A model generated the notes under the pieces. It did no database searches. It was not told the origin of the DNA and was given only the letters and a program-made list of their open reading frames with translations. Shown in pieces: positions 35,139 to 42,737 of a stretch of DNA of 64,000 bases (its first letter is position 1; the number at the start of each line of letters is the position of its first letter). Source of the stretch: Pedobacter mendelii (GTDB lineage: Bacteria; Bacteroidota; Bacteroidia; Sphingobacteriales; Sphingobacteriaceae); NCBI RefSeq assembly GCF_014635725.1, contig NZ_BMDJ01000002.1, positions 1 through 64,000 on the forward strand, read 5' to 3'. The translations under genes were made by a program, and so were the position numbers.

Positions 35139-35645
35139 ATGTAAGCTCTTTTTATTTCAGCAGTCCAGCCGCTTCACTCGTTCCTCGTTTCAGCCGCTTC
35201 CTGCTTTTCAAACAAGTGGCTTCGTTCCTCGCCACCCGTTCCTGTTTATAAGGAAAATTTCATTCCATTCTTTGTATAACTCTTTATAGGACCGGTTAAA
35301 AATTCCCCCAGACTTTTTGGTTAGCAAATTTCTGAACAATCCATTTGACGTCAAGACCAAGCCCTACGGGTTTGCTGAAAAAAAATCTTCCTCTTCCGCT
35401 GCGCTTCAGAGCGTATTTTTTTTCGCAAAGTCTTGCCTTACAAATGGATTGTGTTCAGGTGAGGGGGCTTAACAAAAAGCCAGGAGGCCCTGCCGACTGA
35501 CTTTATAAAATAGAGAGCATGAAAACAACTAACGGCAGAAGCCCACCAGAGAAACCACAGCGGAACTAAAACAGCCACCGCACAAGCCTAAAGCCCAAAA
35601 TTGGGAGTAATTAAAATTTATCAATAAAATTAAAATTAAGTAATC
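35139..35645. other. Gene-free ICE region, candidate transfer origin
   Basis: No gene longer than about 20 codons is convincing here. The stretch has a direct repeat (CAGCCGCTTC near 35167 and 35190), a 127-base imperfect palindrome at 35332-35458, and a small inverted pair CTGCCG/CGGCAG around 35495-35545. Such structured DNA beside mobilisation-type genes is where an oriT would be expected. The nick site itself is not recognisable. Confidence 0.4.
35332..35458. repeat. 127-base imperfect palindrome
   Basis: CTGAACAATCCATTTG (35332-35347) and its counterpart CAAATGGATTGTGTTCAG (35441-35458) form the outer arms. TCAAGAC pairs with GTCTTG, and the inner arms TTTGCTGAAAAAAAAT (from 35371) and ATTTTTTTTCGCAAA (about 35415-35429) continue the symmetry. 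The whole could fold into a long stem-loop, typical of oriT or recombination-associated DNA. Confidence 0.6.
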
Positions 35646-36272
35646 ATGAAAACTACAGTAATCGAAAGCAAAGCAGGAAAAATTAACAGTTCAATACCTA
35701 ACAGCAAACCCGAAAACAACGGCGAACAGCCAAAAGTTAACGGTTTGCCAGTCAGCAAAGAGTTTGACGGTAAGGCAAAGCCTGAAACGGAAGTAAAAAA
35801 AGCGGAAACCCCTGTACAGGTTAGCGAACAGCAAAAACCACAGGCAGACGCACCAAAAGAAGGAAAACCGCAAGCGGGACAGGCAATACCCGAAGCAACG
35901 AAAGCAGAAGCTGAACAGCCAAAGGCAGAGCCTACCAAAACAGAGGTCAAAGAAGTAGCACCGCAGAAAATAGCACTGAATTTGGAAAGCACCCTTAAAC
36001 TGGTGGAAGAGTTGCACCGCAGGAAAATGCAACGTGATAGGCTTTTAGACACTATAGATACATTGGAAGCCTTTGAAATTGCACAACAGGAAGATGCAGA
36101 AGAGACAGATAGCAACCATTTTCAGGGTTGCGTACTAACTATTGAAGATGATGAACGGAGAAAGTTCAGCACAAAAAACCCTGTAATCATTCAGGCAGTA
36201 GCACAGTTTGTAAACCGCATGTGCGTTGACCGTTTAGCAGAAATCGAAGCAGGTATAACAATTCCCGCATAA
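35646..36272 (+). CDS. ICE conserved hypothetical protein with disordered N-half
   Basis: Residues 1 to about 110 of this 208-residue protein are low-complexity, rich in Lys, Pro, Glu, Ala and Gln, and look disordered. The C-terminal half (about 112-205) is a compact domain with LESTLKLVEELHRRKMQRDRLLDTI and FQGCVLTIEDDE. Proteins with this C-terminal domain accompany DUF932 genes in Bacteroidota ICEs. The function is unknown. Confidence 0.7.
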   Translation: MKTTVIESKAGKINSSIPNSKPENNGEQPKVNGLPVSKEFDGKAKPETEVKKAETPVQVSEQQKPQADAPKEGKPQAGQAIPEATKAEAEQPKAEPTKTEVKEVAPQKIALNLESTLKLVEELHRRKMQRDRLLDTIDTLEAFEIAQQEDAEETDSNHFQGCVLTIEDDERRKFSTKNPVIIQAVAQFVNRMCVDRLAEIEAGITIPA

Positions 36273-36325
36273 CTAATAACTGCCCTTGCAATATGCAGGG
36301 GCAGTTATTTCAATCAGTTAAAATT

Positions 36326-36571
36326 ATGGAAGAAGTATTTATAGAACACCTTGACCAAATTTATTGGCAAGGCTACGCAGAACAATTCCGAGAAGATAAC
36401 CCTGATGCGTATTGGCAACAATTACAGGAATTTACGAACAATTATAAAGTCTCAAAACATGAAATATCAAACCCTTTATTTGATGGTACAGGTTACAGTG
36501 CAATCAAACCATCAAAACATATCCGACACAGTAAACGAGGTGGAAACACAGGCGACCTTTTCGCTAAATGA
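36326..36571 (+). CDS. Small ICE protein of unknown function
   Basis: The 81-residue protein starts MEEVFIEHLDQIYWQGYAEQ and is acidic and aromatic in its first half, basic in its last 20 residues. I chose ATG 36326 because the upstream codons (from 36293) run through the short gap after the previous gene. Its last third overlaps another small gene in a different frame (36459-36659). Confidence 0.6.
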   Translation: MEEVFIEHLDQIYWQGYAEQFREDNPDAYWQQLQEFTNNYKVSKHEISNPLFDGTGYSAIKPSKHIRHSKRGGNTGDLFAK

Positions 36572-36659
36572 CACACCAAAAGTAAAAGTAATGGAGACGG
36601 AAATATTATTAACAAGAGTAAGAAACTTAAAAAACACAGATCATGGCGCACAACATTAA
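36459..36659 (+). CDS. Small overlapping ICE protein
   Basis: A 66-residue frame starting MKYQTLYLMVQVTVQS has alternating strand/helix character and the well-formed core TFSLNDTPKVKVMETEILLT. It looks like a real small folded protein rather than a shadow. It overlaps the upstream gene by 113 bases and the DUF932 gene by 17. No family name can be assigned. Confidence 0.5.
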   Translation: MKYQTLYLMVQVTVQSNHQNISDTVNEVETQATFSLNDTPKVKVMETEILLTRVRNLKNTDHGAQH

Positions 36660-37704
36660 TTATAATCAGCAAACCGAAAAACATAGCTTTTTTAGCGTGA
36701 AGCAAAAAGCGTGGCACAGCTTAGGTCAAATTATAGAAGATTATCCGACCAGTGCAGAAGCAATAAAATATGCCGGATTAGACTATCAGGTAGAAAAACG
36801 CCCATTATTCACTTATGACACAGAAAATTTTAATGGTAATAGTGAAGTAGATTTGATTATACCCGAAATAGAAGTACCAGACTTTTATGCAACTATGAGA
36901 ACTGATACGGAACAGGTTTTGGGTGTGGTGGGCAAGGACTATAATATAGTACAAAACATAGACGCGTTTTCATTCTTTGATAGCATTGTAGGCGCAAAAG
37001 ATGGTGTGTTATATGAAACAGCGGGCGCATTAGGTAAGGGTGAACGCATTTTTATAACCGCAAAATTACCTGATTACATTCGCATCGGCAGGGATGATTG
37101 TATAGAAAAATATTTGTTTTTAACTACCTCCCATGATGGTTATGGAAGTATTACGGCAGCATTTACGCCAGTTCGTATAGTTTGCGCAAATACACTTAAT
37201 GCAGCTTTGCGCAATCATAGCAACAGTATTAAAATACGGCATACCGCAAGCGCACAGGATAGATTGAAACAAGCCCATCAGCTTTTGGGGATAACTAATA
37301 TTTTAGCAAATGAATTGGAAGAAGTTTTTAATCATTGGTCAAAAATCAGAATAACAGATACTTCTGTAAAACGGCTGGTGCAATTAGCAATGGCACCGAA
37401 CAGAGAAACATTTTTAAATGTACAAAGTGGCAACGTTGATGAATTTTCAACAGCCTATAATAACATAGTAAGTAGTGTAATGGAATATGCTCTAACTGCA
37501 AGTACACAACAGGAAGCCACCACAAAAGGCACTTTGTATGGTGCTTATAATGCTGTTACTGGATATTTCCAAAATGTGAGAAACTATAAGGATGATGAAA
37601 GTAAATTTAAAAGTATCATGTATGGCACAGGTTTGCAACGGTCTCAAACTACATTTAGCCTTTGCGAAGAATTTGCGATACATGGTCTAACAGCACTTAA
37701 TTAA
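36643..37704 (+). CDS. DUF932 domain protein
   Basis: The 353-residue protein of the DUF932 family, common on plasmids and ICEs, has HSFFSVKQKAWHSLGQIIEDYPTSAEAI near the start, VLGVVGKDYNIVQNIDAFSFFD (about 91-112), TAAFTPVRIVCANTLNAAL and a C-terminal helical part. The role is not established. It ends the ICE-type gene run and is followed by a strong terminator. Confidence 0.85.
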   Translation: MAHNINYNQQTEKHSFFSVKQKAWHSLGQIIEDYPTSAEAIKYAGLDYQVEKRPLFTYDTENFNGNSEVDLIIPEIEVPDFYATMRTDTEQVLGVVGKDYNIVQNIDAFSFFDSIVGAKDGVLYETAGALGKGERIFITAKLPDYIRIGRDDCIEKYLFLTTSHDGYGSITAAFTPVRIVCANTLNAALRNHSNSIKIRHTASAQDRLKQAHQLLGITNILANELEEVFNHWSKIRITDTSVKRLVQLAMAPNRETFLNVQSGNVDEFSTAYNNIVSSVMEYALTASTQQEATTKGTLYGAYNAVTGYFQNVRNYKDDESKFKSIMYGTGLQRSQTTFSLCEEFAIHGLTALN

Positions 37705-37724
37705 GTTTCTCTATATAGACTAAT

Positions 37725-37769
37725 AGCCCCTATATACCCGTTAATATTGGGTATATAAAGGGCTTTTTT
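37725..37769 (+). terminator. Rho-independent terminator after DUF932 gene
   Basis: AGCCCCTATATACCC pairs with GGGTATATAAAGGGCT around a 9-base loop, followed by six T. It lies 20 bases after the DUF932 stop and marks the end of the ICE-like block. Confidence 0.85.
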
Positions 37770-37903
37770 CAGCGGCTTAAGTGCCTTTTATGTCATTCAA
37801 AGTCATTTTATATCTCCCAAAAATAAATATTAAAAGGATTTTTACTTATTAATTAACTTAAAAATGCTGAACTGGTTGGTGATAGATATTGTTTATTTAA
37901 TCT

Positions 37904-37945
37904 GTTAACTGTTTTTAATGTTACTTTTAAATGTAAACAGTTAAC
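37904..37945. promoter_or_regulatory. Perfect 11-bp inverted repeat before receiver gene
   Basis: GTTAACTGTTT (37904-37914) is the exact reverse complement of AAACAGTTAAC (37935-37945), with a 20-base spacer. It ends 33 bases upstream of the receiver gene start, the position of an operator or activator site. Confidence 0.55.
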
Positions 37946-37978
37946 GACATAGGTCTAACTACAATAAACTTTGGAAAA

Positions 37979-38335
37979 ATGAAAAAAAAAATCCTTATTA
38001 TAGAAAGAGATCAATATATCCAGGATATAGTATCATTAATTTTAACAGAGGCTGGATATATAGCGATCACATCAAAATCGGATGAAGACATCTTACAGGA
38101 GATTTTAACATTGATGCCAGACGGTATATTGTTGGACATTATAAAACCAACTAAAGAAGGCACAAAAATGTGCCTTATAATTAAAGAAACGGAAAATACA
38201 AAAGATATACCTGTTATTGTTCTATCAACTCATCCCAACTCAATGGCTATAAAGGAAATATGTGCCGATGATGTATTGACAAAACCATTCGACATTGACG
38301 AACTGATTGCCATTTTGGACAAACAATTTACTTAA
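37979..38335 (+). CDS. Stand-alone response-regulator receiver protein
   Basis: The 118-residue CheY-like receiver has acidic residues near the start (ERD, 9-11), phospho-acceptor Asp53 (LLDII), Ser/Thr 83-84 (LSTH) and Lys102 (LTKPFD). There is no output domain, so it works by protein contact. No kinase is adjacent; the truncated kinase at 84-974 or the one at 61911 are possible partners but distant. Confidence 0.85.
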   Translation: MKKKILIIERDQYIQDIVSLILTEAGYIAITSKSDEDILQEILTLMPDGILLDIIKPTKEGTKMCLIIKETENTKDIPVIVLSTHPNSMAIKEICADDVLTKPFDIDELIAILDKQFT

Positions 38336-38355
38336 TTTTTTTTAGTATTAATGGA

Positions 38356-39117
38356 TTACAAAATTTTGCCAAGCTGTTTCACTAACATCAATACGCCACT
38401 TATTACCATAATCACAATTACCCATTTGCGAAAGGCTTCACCGGATAGCTTCTTTAGAAATCTTTTTCCGATCCAATTGCCAACTGAAGCACCTAATCCT
38501 AATACTAAGCCATACAGCCAGAGATTTCCTGTTAAGGAACCTAATGCGGTATAACTTGAAACTTGTACCAAACCGACAAAAAAAGAATTGATTGTTTTTG
38601 TTGCAATCATCTTTTCTTTTTCCAAACCATAATTTAAATAAAAGGGATTCAAGACCGGGCCTGTAGCGCCAATGAGAGTTGAAAAGAAGGCCACACTAAA
38701 TCCAAGTGGCATAAAAGCTTTCAAGGACATTTTAAACGAACGTTCACTTTTTCCAAAGCGATATTGAAAAACGCTGCTGATAAGAAAAATCCCAACTACG
38801 ATCTGCAGCCATTCAACATTAAGACTGCTGAAAATCCATGCGCTTAAGATCGTACCGACAACCGCTGGAGGAACATAATATTTAACGATCTTCCAATGAA
38901 TGCTTTTCCAGAACAGAATAATCCTCACAGGTTCTCCGATAAGATTGCCAAGGTTGATGACTGGTGCCGTTGATTTTCCGCCGATCAATAGGCTGATAAC
39001 CGGCACCAGCAATAGAGAACCGCCACCACCCGATAAAGTAGAAATGATATAGGCAACTATCCCTGCAAAAAAAACAATGATGTAGATTACAAGATCATTT
39101 GAAAGAATTTCAGACAT
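38356..39117 (-). CDS. TauE/SafE-family membrane transporter
   Basis: The 253-residue protein has about eight hydrophobic helices in two repeats, with GGGGSLLLVPVISLL near the start and GATGPVLNPFYL and GASVGNWIGKRFL in the second half, the TauE/SafE pattern. Family members export sulfite or organosulfur anions. It is the last gene of an operon with hemerythrin and DoxX genes (6-base gap), suggesting a shared redox or sulfur-stress role. Confidence 0.85.
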   Translation of the reverse strand: MSEILSNDLVIYIIVFFAGIVAYIISTLSGGGGSLLLVPVISLLIGGKSTAPVINLGNLIGEPVRIILFWKSIHWKIVKYYVPPAVVGTILSAWIFSSLNVEWLQIVVGIFLISSVFQYRFGKSERSFKMSLKAFMPLGFSVAFFSTLIGATGPVLNPFYLNYGLEKEKMIATKTINSFFVGLVQVSSYTALGSLTGNLWLYGLVLGLGASVGNWIGKRFLKKLSGEAFRKWVIVIMVISGVLMLVKQLGKIL

Positions 39118-39123
39118 GGTGTA

Positions 39124-39849
39124 TTATACCGTTGGCGTAAACTGGGCTAAATCATAAATACCTAATTGCTTTTCGATATCTGCTACTTTATTAACCATCG
39201 TATCAAAACCATCTTCACCAAAAATTTTATGTTCATTTTTCTCAAAATCTTCGCCCAAGCTGTCATATTCATGCTTTGAAACTATTTTCCTGAAAGCGGG
39301 AAACAAAACAGTGTCCTCTCTTGCTTCATGAGGACGGTACATTGTATTGAAATCACCGAGCAACTGTATCAGGTTTTGATTTTCGCCCGCTGATAGAGTT
39401 TTCGTTTTGCCTAACTGCATAATCTTACTGGTGATGTTACGTCCGGCATTATGTTGAGCAAGTAAAGTCTGAACCAAATCAGTTAACTGATTTGCTTTTT
39501 TAAATCTTGGGAAAAGATAATTCTCTTCCTGTTTTTCATGATAATCCTCTACAAAGGTTCTGATAATATTTGCCGAGTTATATAAGGCTTCTTTGGGAAA
39601 TGATTTTTTATCTGTCAAATGTATCCTGCAAGTATCATAAATGAGTAGTACGCGGTTTAATAAACCATGTTCCTGCATCAGATCTTCGGGTGGGGAAACT
39701 TCTTTTTCTTCATCCCCTTTTTCTTTACATGCCGAAAGAATGGTTATTCCACCAACGCCTGTAATTGCTGCGATCTTTAAGGTCTTTTCAAGAAAATTAC
39801 GCCTGTTGGAGTTACCATCTTTGGAAAATTCATTTTCTAATGTTTTCAT
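39124..39849 (-). CDS. Hemerythrin HHE-domain protein with Tat-like signal
   Basis: The 241-residue protein starts with RRNFLEKTLKIAAITGVGGITILSAC, a twin-arginine-like signal joined to a lipobox Cys, so it is probably a membrane-anchored lipoprotein. The body has the four-helix HHE pattern: PPEDLMQEHGLLNRVL, FVEDYHEKQEENYLFP, LAQHNAGRN and YRPHEAREDTVLFP, which hold a di-iron site for O2 or NO. It overlaps the DoxX gene by 4 bases. Confidence 0.85.
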   Translation of the reverse strand: MKTLENEFSKDGNSNRRNFLEKTLKIAAITGVGGITILSACKEKGDEEKEVSPPEDLMQEHGLLNRVLLIYDTCRIHLTDKKSFPKEALYNSANIIRTFVEDYHEKQEENYLFPRFKKANQLTDLVQTLLAQHNAGRNITSKIMQLGKTKTLSAGENQNLIQLLGDFNTMYRPHEAREDTVLFPAFRKIVSKHEYDSLGEDFEKNEHKIFGEDGFDTMVNKVADIEKQLGIYDLAQFTPTV

Positions 39850-40277
39850 AACTGATATTTTGATTTGTAGATTTTATAGTCCAAAGAATTAACGCCAGCT
39901 CCGTAAACAAGCAGATAGATCAGAAGAACTGTCACCAATAAATCTGTACGGTATTCATGAGCAAAAGACCAAAAGTCTTTCCCTATTAATATTGGCCATT
40001 TGGTTTCAATAAAGGCAACTGCCATAATGATGATCAATGGAATAACAGCCATACGTATCAATAAACCCAGTATAACAAGGGTGCCGCAAAGAATTTCAAA
40101 AGCCCCGGTAAAATGTGCCCAAAACTCAGGATTTTCAAATCCTATTTTGGCAAATCTTCCGGATCCAACTTCTTCGGGTCTTATAAATTTCTGAATACCT
40201 TCAGAAAGGAATATAAGGCCAACGAGCATACGCAATGCTCCAATAAAAATAGCTGACGTTTTGAAAATATTTTTCAT
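39846..40277 (-). CDS. DoxX-family membrane protein
   Basis: The 143-residue protein has four hydrophobic helices and the DoxX pattern RMLVGLIFLSEGIQKFIRPEE near the N-terminus and FTGAFEILCGTLVILGL. DoxX relatives accompany redox and sulfur enzymes. It is first in the operon with the hemerythrin and TauE genes and divergent from the AraC regulator. Confidence 0.8.
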   Translation of the reverse strand: MKNIFKTSAIFIGALRMLVGLIFLSEGIQKFIRPEEVGSGRFAKIGFENPEFWAHFTGAFEILCGTLVILGLLIRMAVIPLIIIMAVAFIETKWPILIGKDFWSFAHEYRTDLLVTVLLIYLLVYGAGVNSLDYKIYKSKYQL

Positions 40278-40310
40278 GATGATGTATCGATAAATAAGGA
40301 TTGATAAAAT

Positions 40311-40360
40311 TATACCATAGTCACCTAAACGGGTGGTATATTTGCAATATATATGGTATT
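40311..40360. promoter_or_regulatory. Repeated TATACCA motifs in DoxX/AraC intergenic region
   Basis: TATACCA (40311-40317) and TGGTATA (40334-40340) form an inverted pair with 16 bases between; a third copy, TGGTATT, is at 40354-40360. Related AATACCA and TATACCG occur at 41262-41288 before the efflux operon. The sharing suggests sites for the neighbouring AraC-type regulator. Confidence 0.5.
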
Positions 40361-40435
40361 TAAAATAGCAATTAAACTAAAGACAAACTTTTTAGTCTCA
40401 GCAATGAATCAATATTGTAACATGAAGTATGTTTG

Positions 40436-41263
40436 ATGAATAGCCCAATTAGTATTAAGAACAAAATACAGGATGATAAAGTTCTAAAAGCCTCTTCTTT
40501 TAAAAAAGAGGTCAGGGTTACAACGCCACATAAACATAACAGCTATTTTGAAATTATTTACCTTTCTAAAGGGAGCGGTTTTCATTACATAGATTCTCAG
40601 CGTTATGAGGTTGTTCCGAATAGTGTTTTTTTTGTCCGTAAAGAGCAAATTCATTATTGGGAGCTGGCTTCGGAACCTGAAGGCTATGTAGTAATTATCA
40701 AGAAAAGATTAATTGACCAAAGTATAGATAAGGAAATAAAATCACTGTTATACCAGTTAAGCAAGACCGCTGTATTACATATTAAACAAACCGGCTCCAT
40801 CAACAAATTATTCGAAATACTGATCGATGAAGGTACGATAGAGGATAATTCTTCAAATGCCCTTATCGAAGGATTATTGAAGGCTTTACTGGCTAAAATT
40901 TTATCTGAAGGCGAGCATCCATATACAAATAACAGGATAATAGAAAAAGGCCTTTACCATAATTTTCGTGAGCTCCTGAGCCAGGAAAAAACTTTGAAAA
41001 ATAGTGTAGCTTATTATGCGGGTAAGCTGAATACCTCGCCCCAAAATTTAAACCTGGCTTGTAAGAAAGAGATCAATTCATCCGCGTCAACTGTTTTATC
41101 AGAATTTATCATTAATGAAGCAAAACGTTTATTGATTTACACAGACAATACGGTAGCTGAGATTGCGTTTATCCTTAGCTTTAATGACCCCTCACATTTT
41201 ATTAAATATTTCAAAAGATTTACTACTATTACCCCTCAAAATTATCGGGTAAATCTCTTTTAA
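40436..41263 (+). CDS. AraC-family transcription regulator
   Basis: The 275-residue protein has an N-terminal cupin-like sensor (HKHNSYFEIIYLSKGSGFHYI, about 30-50) and a C-terminal AraC helix-turn-helix pair with AKRLLIYTDNTVAEIAFILSF and DPSHFIKYFKRFTTITPQNYR. ATG 40436 is used rather than the preceding TTG codon. It is divergent from the DoxX operon and 90 bases before the TolC/RND operon, either of which it may control. Confidence 0.85.
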   Translation: MNSPISIKNKIQDDKVLKASSFKKEVRVTTPHKHNSYFEIIYLSKGSGFHYIDSQRYEVVPNSVFFVRKEQIHYWELASEPEGYVVIIKKRLIDQSIDKEIKSLLYQLSKTAVLHIKQTGSINKLFEILIDEGTIEDNSSNALIEGLLKALLAKILSEGEHPYTNNRIIEKGLYHNFRELLSQEKTLKNSVAYYAGKLNTSPQNLNLACKKEINSSASTVLSEFIINEAKRLLIYTDNTVAEIAFILSFNDPSHFIKYFKRFTTITPQNYRVNLF

Positions 41264-41288
41264 TACCACACTATTTTCAAATATACCG
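41261..41288. promoter_or_regulatory. Candidate AraC-type sites before the efflux operon
   Basis: AATACCA at 41262-41268 and TATACCG at 41282-41288 repeat the TATACCA motif of the AraC upstream region, spaced two helical turns apart. They lie 66 bases upstream of the TolC-like start. Confidence 0.4.
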
Positions 41289-41353
41289 TAAGATTGGATT
41301 TTTACTGGCCTTCTTTACTGGAATATATAACCGCAATAATTTCAACTCATACA

Positions 41354-42730
41354 ATGGCATCAGGAACCAGATATCTATGTACGCTCGGGATCGGCTTTTT
41401 AACTTTAATGGCATGTTCAATGAGTTACGCTCAAACGCAGTTAGCTATAAAAGATGTTTCCGCTTTGGTCAAGGACAATCTGCCCCGGTTAAATGCTGCC
41501 AGATCAGAAATTGAAGCCAGTAAAAATTTGATAGCTTTTGAAAAACGGAGTCTGATGCCCGACCTGACGGTTGCTTATCAGGCTAACCTGGCAACGTTCA
41601 ATAATATCACAGGCATGAGCTATCCAAGTTTGATCATGCCTATAAGCGGCCCGCCATCCGTAAATAATGATATTAATTTGGTGCCGGGTTCTGCAGCCAC
41701 CGCATTGCTGATGTGGAGGCCTGTTACTTTCGGACAGCGGGGCGCTGCTATCGAAAGAGCTACTGCACAATATAAATTAGCTAACGCTGATTACAATGAG
41801 CAGGCTTTTAAATATGAGTTTTTGGCAGTTAATGCCTACCTGGATGCCATTTATTTTAAACAGATCATAGTTGCCAATCAGGCAAATATAAACAGATATC
41901 AATCTAGCCTTGACCAATCATTGGAACTGGCGAAGAATGGGTTAAGACCAGGTATTGATACACTTCAGTTACAAAGCTCCATTGCCCAGGCAGCGATAGA
42001 CCTCCTGCAAACCCAAAATAATTACAAACAAAAACTCATTGAGCTTTCCAGTCTAATAGGAAATACTGAAAGAGGTGGTAATCTGGTTCTTACGGACACC
42101 TCTTTTCAGGCGATGAACACAGCTATTGATACGGCGGTCAACATCTCCGGCCATCCCTATTACCAATCCGCTTCAGCACAAAAAGAGGTCACAGCATCGC
42201 TGCTTGACGAAGTAAAAAAAACATGGCGGCCAAAACTGGATTTTTGGGGCAATGTTTATGGCAGGGGATCAGGAATTGATGTGAATAACAACATCAACAA
42301 ATCTGAAGGCTTTAATTTAAGCCGCAGTAATATAGGTGTTGGTGTTCAATTGAGTTTCCCTCTTCTTCAGTTTCATCAGTTAAGCAGTAAAAAGAAGCAA
42401 TATCAGGAACTTTTAAAGGCAGATGAATTTAGAATGGGTCAGGTAAAACTTGATTTAAATAAACAGGCTGATATGGCGCTGCAAAAGTACCAATCTAATG
42501 TTGCGGTTTCAAAGAATACGGCAATCCGGTTGAAAAGTGCCCTGGCGGCATATAATAGTTTGAGGGTCAGTTATGACGCCGGCCTGGTAGATTTTACCCG
42601 GTTGACACAAGCACAATTTGAATTGCAGCAGGCAGAGATCAATGATACAAGTGCCAAATTAATTATTCAGCGTTCATTGCTGGATATAAGCGTGGCAAAG
42701 GGAGACCTAAATTTATTTTATAACAGATAA
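41354..42730 (+). CDS. TolC-family outer-membrane efflux protein
   Basis: This outer-membrane channel of about 458 residues has a signal peptide (to about residue 27, SMSYAQT) and long alpha-helical repeats typical of TolC, such as LRPGIDTLQLQSSIAQAAIDLL and a second-repeat SYDAGLVDFTRLTQAQFELQQAE. I start it at ATG 41354 (MASGTRYLCTLG), since the longer frame has no sensible signal sequence. It is the first gene of a tripartite pump operon and precedes the RND gene by 7 bases. Confidence 0.85.
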   Translation: MASGTRYLCTLGIGFLTLMACSMSYAQTQLAIKDVSALVKDNLPRLNAARSEIEASKNLIAFEKRSLMPDLTVAYQANLATFNNITGMSYPSLIMPISGPPSVNNDINLVPGSAATALLMWRPVTFGQRGAAIERATAQYKLANADYNEQAFKYEFLAVNAYLDAIYFKQIIVANQANINRYQSSLDQSLELAKNGLRPGIDTLQLQSSIAQAAIDLLQTQNNYKQKLIELSSLIGNTERGGNLVLTDTSFQAMNTAIDTAVNISGHPYYQSASAQKEVTASLLDEVKKTWRPKLDFWGNVYGRGSGIDVNNNINKSEGFNLSRSNIGVGVQLSFPLLQFHQLSSKKKQYQELLKADEFRMGQVKLDLNKQADMALQKYQSNVAVSKNTAIRLKSALAAYNSLRVSYDAGLVDFTRLTQAQFELQQAEINDTSAKLIIQRSLLDISVAKGDLNLFYNR

Positions 42731-42737
42731 CCAGAAT

